Assembly: GCF_036169555.1 (NCBI RefSeq)
Contig: NZ_CP108032.1
Location: 2,480,001 to 2,544,000 of the forward strand
Length of the DNA stretch: 64,000 bases
Direction of reading: 5' to 3'
DNA from: Streptomyces sp. NBC_00306
Lineage (GTDB): Bacteria; Actinomycetota; Actinomycetes; Streptomycetales; Streptomycetaceae
Positions 1 to 7,386 of this stretch are shown in pieces. Position 1 is the first letter of the stretch, and each line of letters begins with the position of its first letter. The position numbers were made by a program, and so were the translations under genes. Under the pieces are notes generated by a model. That model saw only the letters and a list, made by a program, of their open reading frames with translations, ran no database searches and had not been told where the DNA came from.

Positions 1-523
1 CGAGCAGGGCCGGATCCCGGCGCAGATCATGGCGTCCGGTGTGGCCGTGCCGTGGGCGATCGAGGCACAGCGGATTCTCGCGGAGGACTGGGACGTCAAG
101 GCGGACGTCTGGTCGGCGACGTCCTGGAACGAGCTGCGCCGCGAGGCCGTCGAGGTCGAGCGGCACAACCTCCTGCACCCGGAGGAGGAGCAGCGCGTCC
201 CGTACGTCACGCAGAAACTCCAGGGCTCCGAGGGGCCGTTCGTGGCCGTCTCGGACTGGATGCGTTCCGTCCCCGACCAGATCTCGCGCTGGGTGCCGGG
301 CACCTACCAGTCGCTGGGCGCCGACGGCTTCGGCTTCGCCGACACCCGTGGCGCGGCCCGCCGGTTCTTCCACATCGACGCCGAGTCGATCGTGCTGGGT
401 GTCCTCACCGAGCTGGCCCGTGAGGGCAAGGTCGACCGCTCGGTGCTGAAGCAGGCCGTGGACCGCTACCAGCTGCTGGATGTCGCGGCCGCCGACCCGG
501 GTCCCGCGGGCGGCGACGCGTAG
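1..523 (+). CDS. aceE: Pyruvate dehydrogenase E1 component, C-terminal part (5' end outside window)
   Basis: This is the last 173 codons of a homodimeric-type pyruvate dehydrogenase E1, the thiamine-diphosphate enzyme that decarboxylates pyruvate and acetylates the lipoyl group of E2 for acetyl-CoA formation. The reading frame is open from base 2. The visible part is the C-terminal transketolase-like domain: a segment ending AQRILAEDWDVKADVWSATS, the stretch WVPGTYQSLGADGFGFADTR with the conserved glycine-rich turn, and a final helix after FFHIDAESIV typical of AceE. The family is about 900 residues, so some 80 percent lies upstream. A 15-bp hairpin follows immediately. The family call is confident; the remainder is unseen. 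Confidence 0.9.
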   Translation, partial: EQGRIPAQIMASGVAVPWAIEAQRILAEDWDVKADVWSATSWNELRREAVEVERHNLLHPEEEQRVPYVTQKLQGSEGPFVAVSDWMRSVPDQISRWVPGTYQSLGADGFGFADTRGAARRFFHIDAESIVLGVLTELAREGKVDRSVLKQAVDRYQLLDVAAADPGPAGGDA

Positions 524-534
524 CAGTCGCAGGG

Positions 535-570
535 GTGCGGGGCGGCCGGGCTGATCCGGCCGCCCCGCAC
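535..570 (+). terminator. Hairpin terminator after aceE
   Basis: A perfect 15-bp inverted repeat (535-549 with 556-570) encloses a 6-nt loop and is followed by a short T-run in ACGTTTT. It starts 12 bp after the aceE stop codon. Confidence 0.75.
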
Positions 571-602
571 ACGTTTTCGCCTCCCGTTCTACGATGCGCG
601 GC

Positions 603-1484
603 ATGAAGCAGCGAACAGCGCAGGTCCGGTGGGAAGAGCGCATGCAGACGCCCCTGCTGGTGCTCGCCGCGGCGTTCGCCGTCGCGTACGCGGTGCCGAT
701 CGTGGCGCCCGGGGCCGACGGCTGGGTGCACACGCTCTGCACGGCCGTCGAGTGGGTGGTGTGGGGCGCGTTCGCCGTCGACTACCTGGTACGGCTCGCA
801 CTGGCGCCGAGCCGCTGGCTCTTCGTCCGCAGCCATCCGCTCGATCTTCTCGCGGTGGTGCTGCCGCTGCTGCGGCCGCTGCGCCTGCTGCGGGTCGTCT
901 CCACCCTGCTGCTGGTGGGCCGGCGGGCGCGGATGGCGCCGCAGATCACGCTCACGACCTATGTCGCGGGCGCGGTGGTCGGGCTCATGATGTTCGGCTC
1001 ACTGGCCGTGCTGCACGTCGAACGGGACGCGCCCGACGGGAACATCAAGACGCTGGGCGACGCGGTGTGGTGGTCCTTCACGACCATGACGACGGTCGGC
1101 TACGGGGACCACGCGCCGACGACGGGGCTCGGCCGGCTGCTCGCCGTCGGGCTCATGATCTCCGGTATCGCCCTGCTCGGTGTCGTGACAGCGAACATCG
1201 CGGCCTGGTTCATCTCCCGCTTCGAGCGGGACGACGCGGAGGAGCGCCGGCAGACGGCCCTGCTGGAGGCGCTGACGGCCGAGGTGAAGGCGCTGCGCGC
1301 ACAGGTGACCGCGCTGTCGGAATCGACGGAGACATCGGAGTCATCGGAGCCATCGCGATCAGGAGCGCGCGGGGCGGCGGCGACAGGCGCGGCCGTGCCG
1401 ACGGGCGGGGGAACAGCCGCGGCCGGGGTGGGCACAGTGCCCACCCCGGCCGGTCCGCCCGACGAGCCTGCGGTGCGAGGCTGA
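603..1484 (+). CDS. Potassium channel of the voltage-gated-like superfamily
   Basis: Predicted 293-residue K+ channel of the plasma membrane. An N-terminal group of hydrophobic segments (about residues 10-110) includes an arginine-rich stretch (RPLRLLRVVSTLLL) resembling an S4 helix. A pore helix follows, with the selectivity filter TMTTVGYGD near residue 165 and a final pore-lining helix. The C-terminal 100 residues are a charged helix followed by a low-complexity Ser/Gly/Ala/Pro tail. No TrkA/RCK domain is present. ATG 603 is chosen over ATG 594 because a TACGAT -10 box (590-595) lies exactly 7 bp before 603 and overlaps 594, suggesting a leaderless mRNA. A terminator-like hairpin lies inside the 3' end of the gene. 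Confidence 0.85.
   Translation: MKQRTAQVRWEERMQTPLLVLAAAFAVAYAVPIVAPGADGWVHTLCTAVEWVVWGAFAVDYLVRLALAPSRWLFVRSHPLDLLAVVLPLLRPLRLLRVVSTLLLVGRRARMAPQITLTTYVAGAVVGLMMFGSLAVLHVERDAPDGNIKTLGDAVWWSFTTMTTVGYGDHAPTTGLGRLLAVGLMISGIALLGVVTANIAAWFISRFERDDAEERRQTALLEALTAEVKALRAQVTALSESTETSESSEPSRSGARGAAATGAAVPTGGGTAAAGVGTVPTPAGPPDEPAVRG
1421..1451. terminator. Terminator-like hairpin inside the 3' coding end of the channel gene
   Basis: Arms GGCCGGGGTGGGCA (1421-1434) and its complement (1438-1451) form a 14-bp perfect stem with a 3-nt loop, within codons for the low-complexity tail. The next gene is convergent with no intergenic space, so this may terminate transcription from one or both sides. Confidence 0.5.
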
Positions 1485-1790
1485 TCACCACATCCCGCCG
1501 CCGGGAGCCGCGGCTCCCGCCAGCCAGACGATGGCCAGGACGGTGTCAATGGCACCGAGGACCAGCGCCACGAGCGCCGGTATGTGCTGCGTGCCGTTCC
1601 AGCTGCGGCCCATGGCGAGCCAGCCGCAGACGACGGCGATCGGGCCGAGGATGATCCCCAGCACGAAGAATCCGGTGATCGCACAGATCAGCCCGATGAC
1701 TCCCAGTGCCGCGCGGTCCGGCCCGCTCCGAGACCACGTCCGGCCGCGTGAGCGAGGGTGCCTGCGCGATGTGTGTCCGAAGCCCGCCAT
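1485..1790 (-). CDS. Small DUF4190-like membrane protein
   Basis: Predicted 101-residue membrane protein with a basic N-terminus (RRHPRSRGRTWSRS) and two long hydrophobic segments, LGVIGLICAITGFFVLGIIL and the stretch from PALVALVLGAIDTVLAIVWL, separated by a short loop containing W-NGTQ. This two-helix layout with the A-L-GxI spacing resembles DUF4190-type proteins, whose role is unknown. Three start codons occur in a row (GTG 1796, ATG 1793, ATG 1790); ATG 1790 has the best spacing to AGGGAG. Its stop codon abuts the stop of the convergent K+ channel gene. Function unknown. Confidence 0.7.
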   Translation of the reverse strand: MAGFGHTSRRHPRSRGRTWSRSGPDRAALGVIGLICAITGFFVLGIILGPIAVVCGWLAMGRSWNGTQHIPALVALVLGAIDTVLAIVWLAGAAAPGGGMW

Positions 1791-1844
1791 CATCACTCCC
1801 TGAGTTCGGCCGATTCGGGACTACGCAGGCCCGGGTACCCCGGT

Positions 1845-2213
1845 TCACCGCTCCCAGACCTTGAACGCCCTGACGCGGTACGGGGACTGGGGCAGCCAGG
1901 TGCCCGAACCGGGGTACGTCTCGAACTCGCCCGTTTCCGCGCACTCCTGGCTCTGATAGGTCGTCACCGGCCGTCCGGTGCGGTTGACCAGGGACTCGGC
2001 GGCAGTGCCGGTCGGCAGCGGCACACAGCTGTCGATGTCGAGGCCGGCGAGCTCGTGCGTCTGGCGGGCGCCCTTGAAATCGGCCTTGGCCCACAGGCAG
2101 AGCTGTCCGGCGCCGCAGCTTCCGAGGCGCGGCGGGCCGGCGGCCGTGGCGTGGGCCGGGAGGAGCGCGGTGACGGCCAGGGCGGCCGCGGCGAGCAGTG
2201 GTGTCGTACGCAT
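1845..2213 (-). CDS. Secreted peptidase-inhibitor I36-like protein
   Basis: Predicted 122-residue secreted protein. Residues 1-25 form a Sec signal peptide ending AHATA-AG. The mature part has four cysteines (SCGAGQLCLWAKADFKGA, then DSCVPLP and SQECAET) and the CLW-x-F-G/A pattern of gamma-crystallin-like peptidase inhibitor family I36, common among Streptomyces exoproteins. The middle (AESLVNRTGRPVTTYQSQEC) also fits that fold. A GGGGG-type ribosome-binding site lies about 9 nt before the ATG. Immediately upstream of that site begins a nine-unit 15-bp tandem array, so the leader is highly unusual. Inhibitory activity is inferred from family resemblance only. Confidence 0.8.
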   Translation of the reverse strand: MRTTPLLAAAALAVTALLPAHATAAGPPRLGSCGAGQLCLWAKADFKGARQTHELAGLDIDSCVPLPTGTAAESLVNRTGRPVTTYQSQECAETGEFETYPGSGTWLPQSPYRVRAFKVWER

Positions 2214-2226
2214 GTCGGTGAACCCC

Positions 2227-2361
2227 CGTGTGGTGACTGATCGTGTGGTGCATGACCGCGCGGTGCATGGCCGCGTGGTGACTGACCGCGCGGTGCATGG
2301 CCATGTGGTGCATGACCGCGCGGTGCATGGCCATGTGGTGCATGACCGCGCGGTGACTGAT
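2227..2361. repeat. Nine-copy 15-bp tandem repeat in the leader/promoter of the I36-type gene
   Basis: Nine contiguous 15-bp units with consensus CGYGYGGTGCATGRC run from 2227 to 2361. Units 5-6 and 7-8 are two identical 30-bp pairs. Units 1, 4 and 9 carry GTGACTGAY in place of GTGCATGRC. On the minus strand the units bring repeated ATG codons that are out of frame with the downstream secreted-protein gene, and one frame reads a five-residue periodicity of the MHRAV/MHHMA type. The array ends about 13 bp from the start codon. There is no spacer/repeat alternation as in CRISPR. Confidence 0.9.
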
Positions 2362-2433
2362 CACTTGACCGGGAGCCTGGAGCACACGAAGACACCCGCG
2401 GAAGGGGAACGGGCCGAGATCATCCGGATAGGC

Positions 2434-2467
2434 GACAGCCCCGCCGGAGTCGTCCGGCGGGGCTGTC
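2434..2467 (-). terminator. Hairpin terminator after the MFS gene
   Basis: A perfect 15-bp stem (2434-2448 with 2453-2467) and a GTCG tetraloop lie 40 bp downstream of the stop codon of the leftward MFS gene. They separate it from the 15-bp array and the next leftward gene. Confidence 0.75.
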
Positions 2468-2507
2468 GGTCACACGAGGTTGACGCCCGTCGAGGGCGGC
2501 GACGGCG

Positions 2508-4115
2508 TCAGATGTGGGCGCCGCCCATACCCGCGTCGGCGTTCGCACCGCGCTTGGTGAGCAGGGCGACGAACACCGCGACGGTCGCGACACCGGCGGC
2601 GACCAGGCAGGCGAGGCCCATGCCCGAAATGAAGGTGTCATGGGCGACACCGACGATCTTCTCGGCCAGCTCGGGCGGCGTTCCCGGAGCGACCGGCGGC
2701 ACACCCACCTGAACGGCTTCGGACGCCTGGTCCAACTGGGCCGGGCTGAGCGGCGGGAGCTGCGCGTCGGCCCAGTTGCCCGGCAGGTCGCTGTCGACCT
2801 TGGAGGCCATGACCGCGCCGAGCACCGCCGTGCCGAGGCTGCCGCCGATCTGCATGGCCGCCTGCTGGAGACCGCCCGCGACGCCGGAGAGCTCCATGGG
2901 GGCGTTGCCCACGATGACCTCGGTCGCGCCGACCATGACCGGGGCGAGGCCGAGACCGAGAAGGGCGAACCAGATGGACATCGGCAGGCTGCCGGTGTCG
3001 GTGTCGAGGGTCGACATGCCGAACATGGCGACCGCGGTGAGCACCATGCCGCCCGCGAGCGGGACACGCGGGCCCGTCTTGGTGATCATGGCGCCGGCGA
3101 GCGGCGATCCGACGATCATCATGCCGGTCAGGGGCAGCAGGTGGAGTCCGCTGTCGACCGGGCTCATGCCGTGCACGTTCTGGAGGAAGAAGGTGACGAA
3201 GAACAGTCCGCCCAGGAAGGCGATGGCCATGAGCACCATCAGGACGGTGCCGGCCGCGAGCGGGACCGAGCGGAACAGCTTCAGCGGGATCAGCGGCTCG
3301 GCGACCCGGTTCTCCCAGTAGGCGAAGAACGCGAAGCAGACCACCGACGCGGCGATGAAGCCCCAGGTCCGGCCGTCGCCCCAGCCCCACGCGGGGGCCT
3401 TGATGAGCGCCCAGACCAGGCAGAACATCGCGGTCGACAGCAGCAGGATGCCGAGGATGTCGAAGGACCTCGGGGCGTTCTCGGCACGGTGGTCCTTGAG
3501 GATCAGCACACCGAGGACGAGCGCGATGACGCCCACCGGGACGTTGATGAAGAAGACCGACTGCCAGCTCACGTGCTCGACCAGCAGACCGCCGAGGATC
3601 GGGCCGCCCGCGGTGGACGCGCCGATGACCATGCCCCAGATACCGATCGCCATGTTCAGCTTCTCGGCGGGGAAGGTGGCGCGCAGCAGTCCGAGCGCCG
3701 CGGGCATCAGGAGCGCGCCGAACAGACCCTGGAGCACGCGGAAGGTGACCACCAGGGTGATGCTGTCGGAGAGGCCGATGGCCGCCGAGGCCGCGGCGAA
3801 GCCGACGACACCGATGAGGAACGTCTGCCGGTGGCCGAAGCGGTCACCGAGCTTGCCCGCGGTGATCAGCGTCACGGCGAGGGCCAGGAAGTAGCCGTTG
3901 GTGATCCACTGCACGTCGGCGAAGGTGGCGCCGAGGTCCTTCTGGATCGCGGGGTTGGCGATCGCGACGATGGTGCCGTCCAGCGCCACCATCATCACGC
4001 CGATGGCCACGGCGAACAGCGTCAGCCAGGGGTGGCCGCGGAGCCCCTTGACCTGGGCCGGTATGGGGTCCTGGGGATCCTTCGGCGCCTTTTCGACGGT
4101 GGTCTGACTAGTCAT
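2508..4115 (-). CDS. MFS drug exporter, DHA2 (14-TM, EmrB/QacA-like) family
   Basis: Predicted 535-residue proton-coupled multidrug exporter in the plasma membrane. It has about 14 hydrophobic segments, the motif-A loop GKLGDRFGHRQTF after helix 2, motif B around FRVLQGLFGALLMPAAL, and motif C in helix 5 (GASTAGGPILGGLL), all typical of DHA2 antiporters. ATG 4115 is preferred over 4157: a -35/-10 pair on the minus strand (TTGTCA 4152-4147, TAGCCT 4128-4123) puts the transcript start at the ATG. No Shine-Dalgarno is seen, so the mRNA is probably leaderless. It is divergent from a TetR gene across an operator-like palindrome, a standard repressor-efflux arrangement. Substrate unknown. Confidence 0.88.
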   Translation of the reverse strand: MTSQTTVEKAPKDPQDPIPAQVKGLRGHPWLTLFAVAIGVMMVALDGTIVAIANPAIQKDLGATFADVQWITNGYFLALAVTLITAGKLGDRFGHRQTFLIGVVGFAAASAAIGLSDSITLVVTFRVLQGLFGALLMPAALGLLRATFPAEKLNMAIGIWGMVIGASTAGGPILGGLLVEHVSWQSVFFINVPVGVIALVLGVLILKDHRAENAPRSFDILGILLLSTAMFCLVWALIKAPAWGWGDGRTWGFIAASVVCFAFFAYWENRVAEPLIPLKLFRSVPLAAGTVLMVLMAIAFLGGLFFVTFFLQNVHGMSPVDSGLHLLPLTGMMIVGSPLAGAMITKTGPRVPLAGGMVLTAVAMFGMSTLDTDTGSLPMSIWFALLGLGLAPVMVGATEVIVGNAPMELSGVAGGLQQAAMQIGGSLGTAVLGAVMASKVDSDLPGNWADAQLPPLSPAQLDQASEAVQVGVPPVAPGTPPELAEKIVGVAHDTFISGMGLACLVAAGVATVAVFVALLTKRGANADAGMGGAHI

Positions 4116-4122
4116 GCGTGGG

Positions 4123-4176
4123 AGGCTAATGTCAGTCGCTGACAGTTGACAAACCAATTCACAAGTCGGTAACTGT
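4123..4176. promoter_or_regulatory. Divergent promoters with TetR-type operator
   Basis: A perfect palindrome TGTCAG-TCG-CTGACA sits at 4130-4144, and a second inverted pair, ACAGTT (4142-4147) with AACTGT (4171-4176), overlaps it. On the plus strand TTGACA (4146-4151) with TAACTG 18 bp later may drive the TetR gene; on the minus strand TTGTCA and TAGCCT drive the exporter. The palindrome lies between the minus-strand -35 and -10 boxes, well placed for repression. Confidence 0.6.
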
Positions 4177-4233
4177 CACGTTGCTCACAGGTAGGCTGAG
4201 CTGGTCGAAAGCGTCGGAAAGAGGACCCAGGTA

Positions 4234-4911
4234 GTGACGGCCGAGCCGACCGGACTGCGCGCACGCAAGAAGCAGCTCACCCGTGACGCGCTGGTGCGCG
4301 CCGCGCTGGAGCTGTTCACCACGAAGGGGTACGAGCAGACGACCGTCGACGAGATCGCGGACACCGTCGACGTCTCGCAGCGCACCTTCTTCCGGTACTT
4401 CACCAGCAAGGAGGAGGTCGCCTTCGCCGTCCAGGAAGTGGTCGAGGCCCACTTCATCGAGGCGGTACGCGAACGGCCCGCGCAGGAAGGCCCGTTCGAG
4501 GCGATGCGCAACGCCGTGCTCGACGGCTGGAACAGGATCGGCGAGGCGATCGCGGAGATCGTCCCGGTCGAACTGCACATGCGCAGCTATCTCATGATCG
4601 AGTCGACTCCCGCACTGCTGGCGGTGCATCTGCGCCGGTCGGCGGACCTGGAGGAGACGATCGCCCAACTGATCGCCGAGCGCGAGGGGCTGGACGTCGA
4701 CGCCGACCCGCGCCCCCGGGTGGCGGTGGCGGCGCTCAGCGGTGTGATGCGCGTCACGGGACGGCTGTGGGGGCAGGGCGAGGACTGGAGCCCGGAAGCG
4801 ATCCGCAGCCTCACGGCCACCTATCTGGACCATCTGAAGCCTGCACTGGCGGACGACTGGCGGACGCAGCGGGCCCCGGAGTCGACGGCACGGGGTGACA
4901 GGCCGGAGTGA
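4234..4911 (+). CDS. TetR/AcrR family repressor
   Basis: Predicted 225-residue regulator. The N-terminal TetR DNA-binding domain is clear (residues 10-60): RDALVRAALELFTTKGYEQT, then VDEIADTVDVSQRTFFRYFTSKEEV. The remaining 150 residues form the variable helical ligand-binding and dimerisation domain. GTG 4234 follows GAAAGAGGACC, an acceptable ribosome-binding site. It is divergently transcribed from the DHA2 exporter with a palindrome between them, so it probably represses the exporter and itself until a ligand binds. The ligand cannot be deduced. Just downstream (4921-4980) are a perfect palindrome CCGGCGCGCGCCGG and several GTGACGACG repeats. Confidence 0.88.
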   Translation: MTAEPTGLRARKKQLTRDALVRAALELFTTKGYEQTTVDEIADTVDVSQRTFFRYFTSKEEVAFAVQEVVEAHFIEAVRERPAQEGPFEAMRNAVLDGWNRIGEAIAEIVPVELHMRSYLMIESTPALLAVHLRRSADLEETIAQLIAEREGLDVDADPRPRVAVAALSGVMRVTGRLWGQGEDWSPEAIRSLTATYLDHLKPALADDWRTQRAPESTARGDRPE

Positions 4912-4920
4912 CGAGGCGGA

Positions 4921-4980
4921 CCGGCGCGCGCCGGTGACGACGCGCCGGTGACGACGGCGCGTGACGCGTCGCAGTGACGA
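4921..4980. repeat. Short GC-rich palindrome and GTGACGACG repeats
   Basis: CCGGCGCGCGCCGG (4921-4934) is a perfect 14-bp palindrome, followed by imperfect copies of GTGACGACGCG at intervals of 12-16 bp. It lies after the TetR gene and may act as a weak terminator. Nothing else is recognisable between 4912 and 5130. Confidence 0.4.
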
Positions 4981-5130
4981 CGCGGGGTCACGAATCGGGT
5001 CGATGACACGCCGGAGTGCACTCCCCGGCGTGGCTCAAGTCACGGTTCTTCCCCGTAATTACGTTCTGAACACGTGATCTCCCTCACGGTCTTCGCGAGC
5101 CACCGCCGGCTTCTCCTAGGGTGTCTCTCA

Positions 5131-6342
5131 GTGACTTCCTTCGACTCCTCCCCCACCCCCGTCACCGTGCGCGCTTTTCTCGCGCTCGCGGTCGTGTTCC
5201 TGATGCTGGCGACCACCGGTTGGACGGCCGTACGGCACCAGGGCGGCCCTCGTGACATCTACGAGGCCGAGCTCAGCGGCTGGGGCAAGGCGCGCATAGG
5301 AGCAAGGGCCCTGCCCGGGACCGACTCGTCACCGAAGAGGCTCACGGCCTTCTTCGCCTCGCTGCGGGGCGCGGAACGCATGCGGCTCGCCGACGAGTAC
5401 CCGTACGTGGTCGGCAATCTCAACGGCGCTCCGGTCGCTCTGCGTTATCGGGCGAACCGCAAGGGCCTGGCGCGCGCACTGGAACTCGAACGCCACCGCT
5501 TCGCCACCGCCGACCTCACCGCGGACGGCCGGCGCATGGCGACCCGCCGGATCAACCGCTTCGAGTCCCTCATGGACCCCGAGCGGCAGATCCTCGCCTT
5601 CGACCCGTCCGGGCCCGGCAAGGTCGCCGAGGTGTTCGGTGATCTGAACCGCGCCGAACGTGTGTCCGTGGTCGTCCCCGGTGTGGACACCAATCTGCTC
5701 ACCTTCCAGCGGACCGCCCGCAAGTACGCGGCGCCGGTCGGCATGGCCAAGTCGCTCTACGCGGCCGAGCGGGCGGCCTCGCCCCGGGCGCGTACGGCGG
5801 TCATCGCCTGGGCCGACTACACGGCCCCGGCGGGGCTCGGCGTGGACTCGGCCATAGGCCGGTTGGCGGAGAGCGGTGCCGTCCGGCTGACGGCGCTGAC
5901 CGAAGCCCTGCCCGGACCGGCCCGCGTCGCACTCTTCTGTCACAGCTACGGCTCCGTCGTCTGCGGCGTCGCCGCACGTCAACTGCCCGAGCGCGTCACC
6001 GACATCGCGGTGGCCGGCAGCCCGGGCATGCGCGCCGAGAACGCCGCGGCGCTGCACACGCGCGCCCGGGTGTGGGCGATGCGCGACAGCGACGACTGGA
6101 TCCAGGACGTGCCGCATCTGGCGGTCGGCGGACTGGGGCACGGCGAGGACCCGGTGGCACCGGAGTTCGGCGCGCGGGTGATGTCGGCGGCGGACGCTGT
6201 CGGCCATACCGGCTATTTCGAGCCGGGCACGGAGAGCATCACCAACTTCGCGGAGATCGGCGTCGGTTCGTTCGACGGTGTCACCTGTGCGAGCGCCGAT
6301 GACACATGCCGCAGTGGTATCTACGGCGAAGAAGCGGTCTGA
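5131..6342 (+). CDS. DUF1023-type secreted/anchored alpha/beta hydrolase (paralogue 1)
   Basis: Predicted 403-residue alpha/beta hydrolase with one N-terminal hydrophobic segment (VRAFLALAVVFLMLATTGW), probably a signal anchor. The nucleophile elbow is CHSYGSVVCG, serine near residue 272; a late histidine in GHTGYFEPG is a candidate catalytic base. The block PYVVGNLNGAPVALRYRANR and the block beginning QILAFDPSGPGKVAEVFGDL are shared nearly word for word with the gene at 9627, so the two are paralogues. GTG 5131 is chosen because the upstream codons precede the membrane segment; a TAGGGT box (5117-5122) lies 8 bp before it. DUF1023 hydrolases have no settled substrate; an esterase or lipase role is inference. 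Confidence 0.8.
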   Translation: MTSFDSSPTPVTVRAFLALAVVFLMLATTGWTAVRHQGGPRDIYEAELSGWGKARIGARALPGTDSSPKRLTAFFASLRGAERMRLADEYPYVVGNLNGAPVALRYRANRKGLARALELERHRFATADLTADGRRMATRRINRFESLMDPERQILAFDPSGPGKVAEVFGDLNRAERVSVVVPGVDTNLLTFQRTARKYAAPVGMAKSLYAAERAASPRARTAVIAWADYTAPAGLGVDSAIGRLAESGAVRLTALTEALPGPARVALFCHSYGSVVCGVAARQLPERVTDIAVAGSPGMRAENAAALHTRARVWAMRDSDDWIQDVPHLAVGGLGHGEDPVAPEFGARVMSAADAVGHTGYFEPGTESITNFAEIGVGSFDGVTCASADDTCRSGIYGEEAV

Positions 6343-6417
6343 CGCGCGTAGAACTTCGTCAACCGGGCTCGGCACCGAGGGAAGACGTGCGGGCGCCCGC
6401 CGCCTACGATGAGGCGT

Positions 6418-7284
6418 ATGGGTGACGAACTGGCCGGAATTCAAGCCACGTGGGAGTTCGAGACCGACTCCGTGATCATCCGCTTCGAACGGGGACACCG
6501 CGCGCCGAAGCTGTTCCAGACGCTCCGCGAACGCCGTATCCCGCACGAAGCGTTGGCGTCGGTGACACTTTCCCCGGGCAAGCGGGGAACGGTGGTGCTG
6601 CATGCGGCACCCAGACCCGGTGCCGATCCTCTGATGGAGGCAGCGGCCGGGCAGTTGAAGGAAGCGTGCGATCCGTACCGCCTGGTGCTGCCGGCCGACC
6701 GCGAGACCCTCGCCGAGTACTACGCCGACGAGTTGAGGGCCGTGCTGCCCTCGGACGCCGACCGTCCCGTCGACCGGTACGCCGTGGCCGCGCCCAGCGC
6801 GCCCCTGAACTTCAAGGCGTACGACGGCAAAGCCTCCTTCGACGGCTCCCGTGTCGACTTCCGCTGGTCGTGGGCGGGTGCGTCGTCCGCCAAGTGGAAG
6901 GCGGGCGACCAGTGTTTCCCGGTCGACGAGCTGAGCGGGGTGGAATGGCGCACGCCCGAGGCCCTCGACGGATATCTGCGGCTCGTCCGGCGCGCGAATC
7001 CGCCGGTCGACGACACGACCCGGCCCGCGCTCGACAAGGACCCGGCCGCGCTGATGTTCGGGCTGAACAAGGGGCAGGTGCACGAGTCGCTGCCGTTCGC
7101 GGCGGCGGTCCTCGAATCCGTGCAGAACTCCGGCTCGCCGCCCGCGATGGCCATGCAGGCGTGCCGTCGCGACCCGGCGGACATCGCCGAGCGGATCCGG
7201 CACCTGGGCGAACTGCATCTGGCGGGTCTGGTGACGGACGAGGAGTTCAGCTCGAAGAAGGCGCAGCTGCTGGCGGAGCTGTGA
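6418..7284 (+). CDS. DUF4429 protein with C-terminal SHOCT motif
   Basis: Predicted 288-residue cytoplasmic protein. The N-terminal half (WEFETDSVIIRFERGHRAPK, then PHEALASVTLSPGKRGTVVL) and a second related unit near residue 130 (LNFKAYDGKASFDGSRVDFR) match the two-copy DUF4429 pattern, a PH-like fold of unknown role. The last 35 residues (DIAERIRHLGELHLAGLVTD then EEFSSKKAQLLAEL) are a SHOCT oligomerisation motif. ATG 6418 is chosen: TACGAT at 6405-6410 lies exactly 7 bp upstream, suggesting a leaderless transcript. It sits between the first hydrolase and the two-component genes, all on the plus strand. A palindrome GCGGGCGCCCGC (6389-6400) lies in its promoter. Confidence 0.8.
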   Translation: MGDELAGIQATWEFETDSVIIRFERGHRAPKLFQTLRERRIPHEALASVTLSPGKRGTVVLHAAPRPGADPLMEAAAGQLKEACDPYRLVLPADRETLAEYYADELRAVLPSDADRPVDRYAVAAPSAPLNFKAYDGKASFDGSRVDFRWSWAGASSAKWKAGDQCFPVDELSGVEWRTPEALDGYLRLVRRANPPVDDTTRPALDKDPAALMFGLNKGQVHESLPFAAAVLESVQNSGSPPAMAMQACRRDPADIAERIRHLGELHLAGLVTDEEFSSKKAQLLAEL

Positions 7285-7303
7285 GCGGGCCGGAGCGGGC
7301 GGT

Positions 7304-7377
7304 GGTGTCATACCGGGGTATGACACCGCGCCCGGCCCCCGGGTATGACGCCGACGGCCGGCCGGTCTGCCTACGCT
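7304..7377 (+). promoter_or_regulatory. Promoter and operator of the two-component operon
   Basis: A perfect inverted repeat GGTGTCATACC (7304-7314), GG, GGTATGACACC (7317-7327) is followed 25 bp later by a direct half-site GGTATGACGCC (7342-7352) and a candidate -10 TACGCT (7372-7377). The layout, with the same distances, recurs before the hydrolase gene at 9627. The likely binder is the LuxR-type response regulator encoded here (inference). Confidence 0.65.
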
Positions 7378-7386
7378 GATCAGGCC

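Noticed and set aside
2227..2361. CRISPR array
   Set aside because: The 15-bp units are contiguous with no unique spacers, and no cas gene is present.
1546..2385. Minus-strand frame with MHRAV/MHHMA pentapeptide repeats reading from the 15-bp array
   Set aside because: The repeats are a product of the 15-bp DNA period; beyond the array the frame is out of phase with the secreted-protein gene and shows no protein-like composition. It is kept only as a note on the array.
4921..4980. GTGACGACG repeats as a regulatory array
   Set aside because: The copies are short and unevenly spaced, of a kind frequent in Streptomyces intergenic DNA; only the palindrome is recorded.
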